Shown here: in pieces, positions 15,360-23,795 of the stretch | Position numbering within the stretch: position 1 is the stretch's first letter | Layout: every line of letters begins with the position of its first letter | Assembly (NCBI RefSeq): GCF_018130785.1 | Contig: NZ_JAFCJT010000027.1 | Location: forward strand, 27,321-91,320 | DNA from: Bradyrhizobium liaoningense | GTDB lineage: Bacteria; Pseudomonadota; Alphaproteobacteria; Rhizobiales; Xanthobacteraceae | Direction of reading: 5' to 3' | DNA length: 64,000 nucleotides | Made by a program: the position numbers and the translations under genes | The notes under the pieces: model-generated | What the model saw: only the letters and a program-made list of their open reading frames with translations | Databases searched by the model: none | Told to the model about the DNA's origin: nothing

Positions 15360-16028
15360 TCAGGACCGCTGCAGGATCAGGCTGAGCTCGAGCTCGCGGA
15401 AGGCGAGGTAGTTCCGCCGGGTCCACTGGTGCAGCTCGGTGGAGGCGTCCTTTTCCTGGCGCAGATAGCCGGTGAAGGAGAAGTTCAGCCGGTCGATATA
15501 GGTTTTCAGGAAGCCGGGCAGCGCGGGCAGGCGGAACAACCGGCCGCCGGCCATCGCCGCCGGCAACTCGCCGCGGACGACGTATTCGTTGTCGACCGTG
15601 ATCAGGTTCACGCGCGGGATTTGATCGCGCAGCATCTCATGGGCGCGGGCCGAGACGCGGTCGGTGTCGGCGAGGAACATGATCATCGGCGCGACATGCC
15701 GGCGTGCCGCCTCCTTGAGCAGGCCGATCTCGTCGGTCATCTTGAAGAACTCGTCGAAGGCGTGGAAGCCGAGGTCGATGACCTTGGCAAGCCCGTCGTC
15801 GACGATGACGCGGTCCATCAGCTGCATCTTGCCGTAGGTGTCGATCACGTCGGCGGTCTCGGTGATCTTTGGCAGATAGTCGAGCAGCGACGGCTCCTTC
15901 AGATTGACGTCGAAGGCCGTGACGTTGCCGTTCTTGAGCAACAGGAACTCGCTCAACAGCCGCGCCAGCAGGGTCTTGCCGACCTGCGGGCGGGGCGAGC
16001 AGATGATGTAGACGGGCGTTGCGGACAT
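15360..16028 (-). CDS. ParA/MinD-like P-loop ATPase, second of a pair
   Basis: A 222-residue soluble P-loop protein. The nucleotide loop is SPRPQVGKTLLA at 11-22 (G17, K18, T19), but the signature Lys of the deviant Walker A motif (KGGxGKT) is missing, replaced by SPRPQ. D39 in VTAFDVN fits the Walker A-prime Asp. The family resemblance is to TraL/ParA-type ATPases rather than kinases. The gene follows the other ParA-like gene after 62 bases and the two proteins look distantly paralogous: similar length, the same P-loop position at residue 17-19 and matching AFD at 38-40. I do not recognise a named family. The partner could supply ATPase activity while this one regulates. Confidence 0.7.
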   Translation of the reverse strand: MSATPVYIICSPRPQVGKTLLARLLSEFLLLKNGNVTAFDVNLKEPSLLDYLPKITETADVIDTYGKMQLMDRVIVDDGLAKVIDLGFHAFDEFFKMTDEIGLLKEAARRHVAPMIMFLADTDRVSARAHEMLRDQIPRVNLITVDNEYVVRGELPAAMAGGRLFRLPALPGFLKTYIDRLNFSFTGYLRQEKDASTELHQWTRRNYLAFRELELSLILQRS

Positions 16029-16090
16029 TGCGAACTATTATCTGAGCGGACTTGTCGCTCAATCCAGCCGTATCCGCCCGGGGTCCGCAA

Positions 16091-16843
16091 CTATTTTTCG
16101 CTGCTGCGGGTGGCGGGCTTCGAACCGACGATGTCGGTCAGCCGGATCCGGTCGAACTCGCTCCAGACATTCGCCAGCCAGTGCCGGACATAGCCGCGCA
16201 GCACGAACGAATAGTTCGCGGCCTCGTCGTTGATGCCCTTGTTGGCGACGAATTTCAGGAACGGGACGGAGGATACCTCGACCTGTTCATAGGCCATTTC
16301 GTTGAGCTTGGGGATGGTCAGCTCGGTCGCGTCCTTGATGCGGTGGAAATAGGAATTGTAGGTCGACTGGTCCCATTGGAAGAACTGGGTGTCGTTGATG
16401 AAGTTCTTCACCAGGAAATATTTTGCGCCGCCCATGAAGCCCGCGGTCTCGGCGATCTCGTCCAGCGAGGCGATCGAGGGGCCGAGGATATGGAACACCG
16501 CGAAGGTGATCTGGCCGGCCTTCGCGGCGTCGAGGAAGCCGATGTCGCGGAGCGAAGCCAATGCCGGCGAGAGCAGGCCGGCGCGGACGTCGATCACGGT
16601 CACCGACGGGCTCGCCGCGTTGAGCGTGTCGAAAATCTTCATCTGATCGGCCGTCGTCATCATGTCGACGATCTCGGTGATCTCGGGGTGGAAGCGCTTC
16701 AGGGTTCCGCGCGGCGACTCCGTGTCGAAGGCGCGTGTCGGTACGTTGTTGGCGGAAAAATAATCGAGCAAGGTGCGGGACACCGTGGTCTTGCCCACTC
16801 CGCCCTTGTCCGCGCCCACCACAACCACTGCCGGCTTTGCCAT
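16091..16843 (-). CDS. ParA/MinD-like ATPase, first of a pair
   Basis: A 250-residue ATPase of the SIMIBI/ParA class. Full deviant Walker A: GADKGGVGKTTVSRTL at 10-25 with signature K13 and K18. D40 in TRAFDTESPRGTLKRF is the A-prime Asp, and D85 in VTVIDVRAG fits Walker B. The FDTESPRGTLKRF stretch resembles TraL-type ATPases of conjugative systems, but no conjugation genes are near. The start ATG 16843 follows GGGGACAGC. A 22-bp palindrome and an 11-bp tandem repeat lie just upstream. No parB gene is adjacent. The C-terminal half, with YVRHWLANVWSEF, has no family I recognise. Role unknown. Confidence 0.75.
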   Translation of the reverse strand: MAKPAVVVVGADKGGVGKTTVSRTLLDYFSANNVPTRAFDTESPRGTLKRFHPEITEIVDMMTTADQMKIFDTLNAASPSVTVIDVRAGLLSPALASLRDIGFLDAAKAGQITFAVFHILGPSIASLDEIAETAGFMGGAKYFLVKNFINDTQFFQWDQSTYNSYFHRIKDATELTIPKLNEMAYEQVEVSSVPFLKFVANKGINDEAANYSFVLRGYVRHWLANVWSEFDRIRLTDIVGSKPATRSSEK

Positions 16844-16864
16844 TGCTGTCCCCTAACGCGCCCT

Positions 16865-16886
16865 CCGATTGCGAGGTCGCAATCGG
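16865..16886. promoter_or_regulatory. 22-bp palindrome upstream of the ParA-like pair
   Basis: CCGATTGCGA (16865-16874) and TCGCAATCGG (16877-16886) are perfect 10-bp inverted copies separated by GG, beginning 22 bases before the ParA-like start codon. No T-run follows on either strand, so an operator or binding site is more likely than a terminator for the upstream M48 gene. Confidence 0.55.
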
Positions 16887-16900
16887 CCGGGCCCCAAATC

Positions 16901-16922
16901 GATGTCCCAAGGATGTCCCAAG
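16901..16922. repeat. Perfect 11-bp tandem repeat (iteron-like)
   Basis: GATGTCCCAAG occurs twice head to tail (16901-16911 and 16912-16922), about one helical turn apart, 15 bases upstream of the palindrome. Together they form a compact candidate regulatory site for the ParA-like gene. Confidence 0.6.
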
Positions 16923-17049
16923 TCTGCTGTTGGGCGCGAACATGGCAGAAACAAGGGAGAATTCAAATCCTCGGCCTCTGGTTGTGGCAATTTCCGAGGT
17001 TTTTCCCAATCGCAACGCAACCCTTCGCAAGTCGCTTAAAATCCCACCC

Positions 17050-18252
17050 TTAACGACGGCCCCATGGACCCATCGGGTTGCCGGCTGCAGTTCCGGAGGG
17101 GGCGGGCACGGGCGGCGGACTGGCCGGGCCGCTTGCATCCCCCCAGGGCCCCTGGCGCAACGGCGACGGGCCGTCCTGCCGCTCCACCTGTGCCTCAGGC
17201 TCGTTCGCCTCGTCGGGCGGTGGCAGCGGGCCGGGATCATGGCCGCCCGCGAACTTGACCAGCGCGTCGACCCGGGACTGCACCGAGGGATGGGTCGCGA
17301 ACAAATCGGCAAAGCCCTCGCGCGGATTGTCGACGCAGAGCTCCATTACCGCCGAGGTGGCGCCCGGCAGCTCGCCGCGGTTCTCGATCTTGCGCAGCGC
17401 CGAGATCATGGCGTCTGGATCTTTCGTCAGCTCGACCGAGCCAGCGTCGGCGAGATATTCGCGCGAACGCGACAGCGCGAGCTTCACCACCTGCGACACC
17501 AGCCACGCCACCACGATCAGCACGACCGCGATGATGATCACGATCACCGCACCTCCGCCGGAGCTCTTGCCGTCGCTTGACGACGAGGACGATCGCGACG
17601 ATGAGGACGAGCCCGACGACCACGAGCCGCCGGAGCCGGAGCTCCAGCTGAAATTCGTGAACAGGCGGAAGAACAATTCGCCGAAGAAGCCGACCACGCC
17701 GGCAATGATGACGGCGACGACCATGAGCTGCACGTCGCCGTTCTTGATGTGGGTCAGCTCGTGGCCCAGCACCGCCTCGGTCTCCTTGTCGTTCAGCGCA
17801 TTGAGGAGACCCGTGGTCACGGTGATCGAATATTGCCGCGGATTGAGGCCGGTTGCGAATGCGTTCAGCGCCGGGCTCTCCATGATCTTCAGCTTCGGCA
17901 TGGTGATGCCGCGCGAGATGCAGAGGTTTTCGAGCAGATTGTAGAGCCGCGGCTCCTCCTGCCGGGTAACGTCATGGCCGCCGGTCACGGCGTCGATCAT
18001 CGACTGGTGGAAGAAATAGGCGATCACGATCCAGACGGCCGCCGCGATCGTCGCGAAGGGAGCGGCTTTGAGCAGGTCGGCGAAGGCGCGGCTCAGATAG
18101 TAGGCGACGGTTTCATTGCCGTTGAGGACGACTTCGGCGACCAGCGCGCCGGCATAGACCAGCACGTAAACCAGCGCGAACAGGCCGGCGAGCAGCACCA
18201 TCGAACGAAACTTGTTCGAGGCGATGTGCGTGTAGAGACCATACGCGGCCAT
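17050..18252 (-). CDS. M48 family membrane metalloprotease (HtpX-like)
   Basis: A 400-residue zinc protease of the inner membrane. Membrane helices at about 17-40, 64-82, 175-198 and 233-256. Zinc site H164-E165-x-x-H168 in LGHELTHIKNGD and third ligand E265 in SREYLADAGS. Between the third and fourth helices is a very Ser/Gly-rich loop (202-234), and the C-terminal 75 residues are Pro-rich and probably disordered; both are unlike E. coli HtpX. It starts 32 bases after the lemA stop, and M48-LemA pairs recur in many bacteria. Probable role in membrane protein quality control; substrate unknown. Confidence 0.9.
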   Translation of the reverse strand: MAAYGLYTHIASNKFRSMVLLAGLFALVYVLVYAGALVAEVVLNGNETVAYYLSRAFADLLKAAPFATIAAAVWIVIAYFFHQSMIDAVTGGHDVTRQEEPRLYNLLENLCISRGITMPKLKIMESPALNAFATGLNPRQYSITVTTGLLNALNDKETEAVLGHELTHIKNGDVQLMVVAVIIAGVVGFFGELFFRLFTNFSWSSGSGGSWSSGSSSSSRSSSSSSDGKSSGGGAVIVIIIAVVLIVVAWLVSQVVKLALSRSREYLADAGSVELTKDPDAMISALRKIENRGELPGATSAVMELCVDNPREGFADLFATHPSVQSRVDALVKFAGGHDPGPLPPPDEANEPEAQVERQDGPSPLRQGPWGDASGPASPPPVPAPSGTAAGNPMGPWGRR

Positions 18253-18284
18253 GACGCGATGCCCTGCCGGCCTATCGGCTCAAA

Positions 18285-18845
18285 TCAGAACTTCACCTGC
18301 GGCGCCGCCTCGACCTCGGTGCGGCTGGCGCCGAGATCGAAGAAATCCTTCTTGGTGAAGCCGAACATGCCGGCGAACAGGGCTGCGGGCATCTGCTGGA
18401 TGCCGGTGTTGTATTCCTGGACCGCGTTGTTGAAGAAGCGGCGGCTCGCCGCAATCTTGTTCTCGAGGTCGGAGAGCTCGCTGGCGAGCTGCTGGAAATT
18501 GGCGTTGGCCTTGAGGTCCGGATAGGCCTCCGACAGCGCGATCAGCCGGCCGAGCGCGCCGGAGAGCTGGTTCTCGGCGGCGGACACCTGCGCCGGTCCC
18601 TGCGCGGACATCGCCGAGTTGCGCGCCTTGATGACGTCGTCGAGCGTGCCGCGCTCATGCGAAGCATAGCCCTTCACCGTCTCGACCAGGTTCGGGATCA
18701 GGTCGTGGCGCTGCTTGAGCTGCACGTCGATATCGGCAAAGGCCTGGCCGACGCGCTGGCCCAGCGCCACCAGCCGGTTGTAGGCGCTGAACGCCAGGAA
18801 CACGAGGACGACGATGACGCCGAGGACGATCCAGCCGGTCGACAT
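18285..18845 (-). CDS. lemA: LemA family protein
   Basis: A 186-residue protein with an N-terminal membrane helix (3-22) followed by the coiled four-helix LemA domain: YNRLVALGQRVGQAFADIDV, LKQRHDLIPNLVETVKGYA (48-66) and the conserved YPDLKANANFQQL segment. The C-terminus FFDLGASRTEVEAAPQVKF is also typical. Function is not established in the family. It heads a two-gene unit with the M48 protease, its frequent genomic partner, which suggests they work together at the membrane. Confidence 0.93.
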   Translation of the reverse strand: MSTGWIVLGVIVVLVFLAFSAYNRLVALGQRVGQAFADIDVQLKQRHDLIPNLVETVKGYASHERGTLDDVIKARNSAMSAQGPAQVSAAENQLSGALGRLIALSEAYPDLKANANFQQLASELSDLENKIAASRRFFNNAVQEYNTGIQQMPAALFAGMFGFTKKDFFDLGASRTEVEAAPQVKF

Positions 18846-18981
18846 GGAGAACTCCTGAAGGGGAAAGAAGGCGGGCGCAGCCTAGACCAAATTGGCGCAG
18901 GATGAGAGCCCGGCGCAGAGGGAGGTAAGACTTGGTCGAATGAGGAACCATCCGAGTTCAAGGCAAAAGCGCCCGACGAAG

Positions 18982-19962
18982 TTAACTTTCGGCAATGACC
19001 GCGTCGCCCCAGCGCCAGCGCCGGGCGTTTGCATAGGCGGCCTTGTCGCGCCGCGGGACCTTGATGATCGCGAGGTTCTCTTCCGTGCAGAGCTTTGCGC
19101 TTATCTCGGCCTTGCCGACATCCGGCGGCGCCAGCACGCGCGCGGCCCGTGTTGCTGGCGCTGTTCGGGTCAGGGCGACGTAAATAAAACGTTCGTCCTC
19201 GAACGGCACCTCAGCGCCCTTGATCTGCCGGTGCGCCTGGGAGCGCGGCAGGCGCTGGTTGAAATGGCACCAGTCGGACGCCGCGAGCGGGCAGGGCTTT
19301 TCATGCGGGCAGGGCGCGGCGACGTAGGCACCTAGCGCGATCAATTGCTGACGCAGCGCGAGGATGCGGGCGTATCCCGCCGGCGTGCCGGGCTCGATCA
19401 CGACCAGGGCGTGACGTGCTTTGGCCCACATCGCCTCCGTGAGCCTGCGCTGATCGGCCTCGCTGAGCTCGCCGATGATGTAGCTGGCTACGACGAGATC
19501 GGCTTGCGAGACCTCGGCGAGGTTGCCGCCGGCATCGCCGGGCAGATAGCGGCACTCCGCCAGTCGCGTGCTGTCGCGCGCCAGCTCAAGCGCGAGCCGG
19601 CTCAGCGTGGCGTTGGCGTCGAGCAGTGTAAAATCCTGCAGCGACGGAAACGCCTCCGCTGCGGCCCAGCTCGCGGTGCCCGGACCTGCACCAACATCGA
19701 GCAATGTTTCCGGGGCGAACTCAGGTACGATTTCGGTCAGCGCATTCAGGCTTGCGGCAACGGCCGCATAGGTCGCCGGCATCCGCGCGAGTGCATAGGC
19801 AAGCGCATCGGCTTCCGACTTGATCGTGCCGGAGCCGCCGCCGGCACGGTAGGTGGTCGAGATTTTCTGCGACCGCTGTGCTGCGTCGGTGCGCGAAAAG
19901 CCCTGGAGCTTGCCGTCGAGGGCTGCTCTCAGTTCAGGGGGGAGTGTGGGAGCGATCATCAT
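18982..19962 (-). CDS. Rsm22/METTL17-like SAM-fold ribosome-associated protein
   Basis: A 326-residue protein of the Rsm22 family, linked in mitochondria and alphaproteobacteria to small-ribosomal-subunit assembly. The SAM-binding loop LLDVGAGPGTA is at 87-97. A cysteine set C218, C224, C232 and C292, in APCPHEKPCPL and DWCHFNQRLPRS, matches the 4Fe-4S site found in METTL17. ATG 19962 (MMIAPTL) follows GGATGATG with no strong ribosome site. The 151-base gap to smc holds a dispersed repeat. Methyltransferase activity is unproven in the family; an assembly factor role is the more likely. Confidence 0.85.
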   Translation of the reverse strand: MMIAPTLPPELRAALDGKLQGFSRTDAAQRSQKISTTYRAGGGSGTIKSEADALAYALARMPATYAAVAASLNALTEIVPEFAPETLLDVGAGPGTASWAAAEAFPSLQDFTLLDANATLSRLALELARDSTRLAECRYLPGDAGGNLAEVSQADLVVASYIIGELSEADQRRLTEAMWAKARHALVVIEPGTPAGYARILALRQQLIALGAYVAAPCPHEKPCPLAASDWCHFNQRLPRSQAHRQIKGAEVPFEDERFIYVALTRTAPATRAARVLAPPDVGKAEISAKLCTEENLAIIKVPRRDKAAYANARRWRWGDAVIAES

Positions 19963-19967
19963 CCGCG

Positions 19968-20088
19968 GTCATACCCCGCGAAGGCGGGGCATCCAGTACT
20001 CCGAGATAGCGCCGTCAAACCGAGAGGTCACCGCGTACTGGATCATCCGCTCCAGCGCGCAATTTGCGCACAAGGCGGATGATGACGT
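19968..20088. repeat. Dispersed palindromic repeat (CCCCGCGAAGGCGGGG type)
   Basis: GTCATACCCCGCGAAGGCGGGGCATCCAGTAC-like start, a middle part, and the inverted GTACTGGATCATCC...GGATGATGACG end form a composite element between smc and the Rsm22-like gene. The CCCCGCGAAGGCGGGG hairpin can also serve as a transcription barrier after smc. Confidence 0.7.
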
Positions 20089-20113
20089 CAATGGGTGTGG
20101 CGCGACCGCTGCC

Positions 20114-23100
20114 TCACGCCACGTTCTGGTCGAGAATGTCCACCGCCTCGGCCAGGCTCACCGACACCAGTTGCGAGACACCGCGCTCGGCCATGGTGAC
20201 GCCGAACAGACGGTTCATCCGCGCCATCGTGATCGGGTTGTGCGTGATGATGATGAAGCGCGTGTCGGTCGAGCCGGTCATTTCGTGCAGAAGGTTGCAG
20301 TAGCGTTCGACGTTGTGGTCGTCGAGCGGCGCGTCGACTTCGTCCAGCACGCAGATCGGCGACGGGTTGGTGAGGAACACCGCGAAGATCAGCGCCATCG
20401 CGGTCAGCGCCTGCTCGCCGCCCGAGAGCAGCGACAGCGTCTGCGGCTTCTTGCCCGGGGGCTTGGCGATGATTTCGAGACCGGCTTCCAGCGGGTCGTC
20501 GCTCTCGATCAAATGCAGCGCGGCCTCGCCGCCGCCGAACAGCTCGACGAACAGGCGCTTGAAGTGGTTGTTCACGACCTCGAACGAGGTCAGCAGCCGC
20601 TCGCGCGCTTCCTTGTTGAGGCTCTGGATGCCCTGGCGCAGCCGCTTGATGGCTTCAACGAGGTCATCGCGCTCGGTGACGAGGCCGGTGTGCTGGGTCT
20701 CGACCTCGCGCAGCTCTTCCTCGGCGCGCAGATTCACTGCGCCGAGGCGCTCGCGGTCGCGGCGCATCTTTTCGAGGTCTTCCTCGATGTCGTGCAGCGG
20801 CGGCAGCTCCGCGTCGGGCTCGATCTCGGCGAGGCCGGCAACGGCCTGCGGCTCGACTTCGAGCATGTCGCGAATCTCGCGCTCGATGTCCTCGAGCCGG
20901 CGCCGCGAACCTTCCATGCGCTCCTCGGCGCGGGCGGTGGCCTCGCGCGAGCTCGAGAGCGCTTCGAGGGTCAATTTCGCGACGCGATCGGTTTCGGCCA
21001 TCGCGGTCTCGGCCGAGGCGAGCGCATCGGCGGCCATGCGGCGGTCGTTTTCAGCGTATTCGATCTCGGTGATCAGCGCGCTGCGCTTCTCGGCGAACAC
21101 TTGCGGTGCGTTTTCGAGATCGCTGCGCTCGATCGAGACCTCGGTGATGCGGGTCTGGATGGTGTCGATGTGAGAGGCCGCGCTTTCCTTGCGGTTCTGC
21201 CACTCGGTGCGCTCAGCGAGGATCGCCTGCACGCGGCGGTCGGCAAGCTCGGCCTCGCGCGCCAGCGCCTGCGCCTCGGCGCGGACCTGCGCGGCCATGC
21301 GGCGATGGCCTTCGATGTCGCTGCGGACGGCGGCGAGACGGGTCTCGGTGTCCTCGCTCGACGGCAGCTCGGTGATGCCGGCCTCGGCATATTCGTAGGC
21401 GGCCTCGGCCTCGGCACGGTCGGCGGCGAGACGGCTGTGCGCCTCCGACAGCGTCGCCTTGCGCGCGGCGCGGCGGCTGATCTCGCGCTCGGCCGTGGCA
21501 TGGCGCTCACGCGCGACGTTCAGCTCGCGCTGGGCGGCGCGCCAGGCTTCGCGCGAAGCGCCTTCCGTGCTGGCGGCCATCTGCAGCTCGGACTCGGCAT
21601 TCTCCAGCGCCTGACGCTTGATCTGCGCGTCGATGCGGGCCTGCTCCAGCTCGTTCTCGATGTCGACGAGGCGGGCGCGTTCGGCAAGGCGCCGAGCCGC
21701 GCCGGTCGGGGCGTGGGCTGCGGCGACAAAGCCGTCCCAGCGCCAGACATCGCCTTCGGGCGAGACCAGCCGCTGGCCGGTCTTGAGCTGCGATACCAGC
21801 TCGGCACCTCGCTCGCGCGGCACCACGCCGATCTGCGCGAGGCGGCGCGCCAGCTCCGCGGGCGCCTGAACGTGGCTCGCGAGCGGCACGACGCCCTCGG
21901 GCAGCTCCGGATCGCCGTCGGTGACGCCGGCATTGGTCCAGCGCATCGGTGCGGACGGATCGACCGGCGCGTCGAGATCGTCGCCGAGCGCGGCGCCGAT
22001 CGCCTTCTCAAAACCCTTATCGACGGTGATACCGTCGATGATCGGCGGCCACAGGTTCTTGGTCTCGCCGTTGACGATCTTGGAGATCGTGCGCGCTTCT
22101 GTATCGAGACGCTGCACGCGCTTGTCGGCTTCGACCAGCGGCGAGCGCGAGGATTCCAGTGTCTGGCGCGCGGCAACGTGCGCGGCTTCGCTCGCCTGCG
22201 CGGCGGCTTCCGAAGCAGCAAGGGTCTGCTCCGCGGTCTCGACCGTTGCGGTCAGCTCGTCGAGATCGCCGAAGCCACCGGTTTCGTCGGCGAGCTTCTG
22301 CTCCTCGGCCGCGACATTCGAAATCTCCTGGTCGAGCCGGGCGAGCTTGTCGCGGTGGGTGCGGACGTTGGCCTCGAGCTGGTTGCGCTTGGCGGTGAGG
22401 TCGGCGAGCGCGGTGGTGAGCTCGGCGAATTGCTGCTCGGTTTCGGTCAGCACCGCCTCGGCTTCGCCGACGCGCTCGTCGACGCCGGAGCGCTTCTCGA
22501 CCCGCGACTTGATCTCTTCCTTCAACTCGGCATCTTCGGTGTCGAGCCGCTGCAGCGCGACGTCGGCGTCCATGGTCTGCTGCTGGGCGCGCGAGATGTC
22601 GCCTTCGAACTGGGCGAGGCGGCGCTCGAGCTCGGCAACGCGCTCCTTGGCGCGCTCTTCCTCGCGGTCGAGCAGCTCGCGGGCATTGGTCAGGCGCTGC
22701 AGCCCGGCCGCGGCGCGCGCTTCGGCATCGCGCAGCGCCGGCATTTCGGCAGCGCGGATCGCCTGGATGCGGGCGGCTTCGGCCTGGTGCTGGGTGCGCT
22801 CGGCCATCTCGCGCACGGCGAGATCATGGGTCTGGCCGGATTCGTTGACGTCGGCATGCGCGCCGATCCAGCGCAGGTGGAACAGCGTGGCTTCGGCCTT
22901 GCGGACCTTGGCCGCGACCTCGCGATAGCGCACGGCCTGACGGGCCTGCTTCTTCAGGCCTTCCATCTGGCCGGAGAGCTGGCCGATCACGTCCTCGACG
23001 CGGGTGAGGTTGGTTTCGGCGGCCTTCAGCCGCAGCTCGGCCTCGTGGCGGCGGGCGTGCAGGCCTGCGACGCCGGCAGCATCTTCCAGCACACGGCGGC

Positions 23101-23578
23101 GCTGCTCGGGCTTGGCCTGGATGATCTCGCCGATCTTGCCCTGGTGGACGAGCGCCGGCGAGCGCGCGCCGGTGGCGGCGTCCGCGAACAGGATCTGCAC
23201 GTCGCGGGCGCGGACGTCGCGGCCGTTGATGCGATAGACCGAGCCCGCTTCACGCTCGATGCGGCGGGAGATTTCGAGAAGCTGGCTGTCGTTCATCGCC
23301 GCCGGCGCGGTGCGATCGGTGTTGTCGATCGTCATCGTCACTTCGGCGTGGTTGCGCGCGGGACGGTTGCCGGAGCCGGCGAAGATCACCGCGTCCATGT
23401 CCGCAGCGCGCAGCGATTTGTACGAGGTCTCACCCATCGCCCAGCGCAGCGCTTCGACGAGATTCGACTTGCCGCAGCCGTTGGGTCCGACCACACCGGT
23501 CAGGCCGGGCTCGATGACGAAGTCCGTTGCTTCAACGAAGGACTTGAAGCCGTGAAGGCGCAGGCGGGTGATTTTCAT
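20114..23578 (-). CDS. smc: Chromosome segregation protein SMC
   Basis: A 1154-residue SMC ATPase that organises and helps segregate the chromosome with ScpA/ScpB. The N-terminal head has MKITRLRLHGFKSF and the P-loop GPNGCGKSN (32-40). Two long coiled coils flank a hinge near 500-680. The C-terminal head has signature LLSGGEQALTAMAL and Walker B VLDEVDAPLDDHN. I start at ATG 23578 because MKITRLRL is the invariant family start; a GTG at 23584 would add two residues. The opposite strand carries a 1267-codon open frame, an artefact of GC-rich coding. Neighbours dsbA-like, dciA-like and mutY follow the alphaproteobacterial order. Confidence 0.97.
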   Translation of the reverse strand: MKITRLRLHGFKSFVEATDFVIEPGLTGVVGPNGCGKSNLVEALRWAMGETSYKSLRAADMDAVIFAGSGNRPARNHAEVTMTIDNTDRTAPAAMNDSQLLEISRRIEREAGSVYRINGRDVRARDVQILFADAATGARSPALVHQGKIGEIIQAKPEQRRRVLEDAAGVAGLHARRHEAELRLKAAETNLTRVEDVIGQLSGQMEGLKKQARQAVRYREVAAKVRKAEATLFHLRWIGAHADVNESGQTHDLAVREMAERTQHQAEAARIQAIRAAEMPALRDAEARAAAGLQRLTNARELLDREEERAKERVAELERRLAQFEGDISRAQQQTMDADVALQRLDTEDAELKEEIKSRVEKRSGVDERVGEAEAVLTETEQQFAELTTALADLTAKRNQLEANVRTHRDKLARLDQEISNVAAEEQKLADETGGFGDLDELTATVETAEQTLAASEAAAQASEAAHVAARQTLESSRSPLVEADKRVQRLDTEARTISKIVNGETKNLWPPIIDGITVDKGFEKAIGAALGDDLDAPVDPSAPMRWTNAGVTDGDPELPEGVVPLASHVQAPAELARRLAQIGVVPRERGAELVSQLKTGQRLVSPEGDVWRWDGFVAAAHAPTGAARRLAERARLVDIENELEQARIDAQIKRQALENAESELQMAASTEGASREAWRAAQRELNVARERHATAEREISRRAARKATLSEAHSRLAADRAEAEAAYEYAEAGITELPSSEDTETRLAAVRSDIEGHRRMAAQVRAEAQALAREAELADRRVQAILAERTEWQNRKESAASHIDTIQTRITEVSIERSDLENAPQVFAEKRSALITEIEYAENDRRMAADALASAETAMAETDRVAKLTLEALSSSREATARAEERMEGSRRRLEDIEREIRDMLEVEPQAVAGLAEIEPDAELPPLHDIEEDLEKMRRDRERLGAVNLRAEEELREVETQHTGLVTERDDLVEAIKRLRQGIQSLNKEARERLLTSFEVVNNHFKRLFVELFGGGEAALHLIESDDPLEAGLEIIAKPPGKKPQTLSLLSGGEQALTAMALIFAVFLTNPSPICVLDEVDAPLDDHNVERYCNLLHEMTGSTDTRFIIITHNPITMARMNRLFGVTMAERGVSQLVSVSLAEAVDILDQNVA

Positions 23579-23795
23579 AAGCACGCATCTCTGTTGGCAG
23601 GCGCGAATCCCCCTGCCGGGACAATACCATGGAAGGCAATGTCACTCTCTGGGTGAGTCGCGCGAGGCGCCTCATGCGGCTGGACAATGGCCGCGGTGCG
23701 CCGCAAGGGCAACCGGCGAAAGCCGCTTTTCCCAAGGGATTTATGCCGGGAAAGCTACGGCTTTCGAGATGCGAATCAGAATCTTGACGAGCGAA

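Noticed and set aside
16091..16140. tRNA-like GGTTCGAAGCCCGCC word
   Set aside because: Part of the ParA-like coding sequence; no acceptor or anticodon stems can be built around it.
16901..16922. Tandem repeat as a CRISPR start
   Set aside because: Only two 11-bp units without spacers; no cas genes in the window.
19853..23656. A 1267-codon plus-strand open frame opposite smc
   Set aside because: It is antisense to a fully recognisable SMC protein and has only low-complexity composition; long antisense frames are usual in GC-rich genomes.
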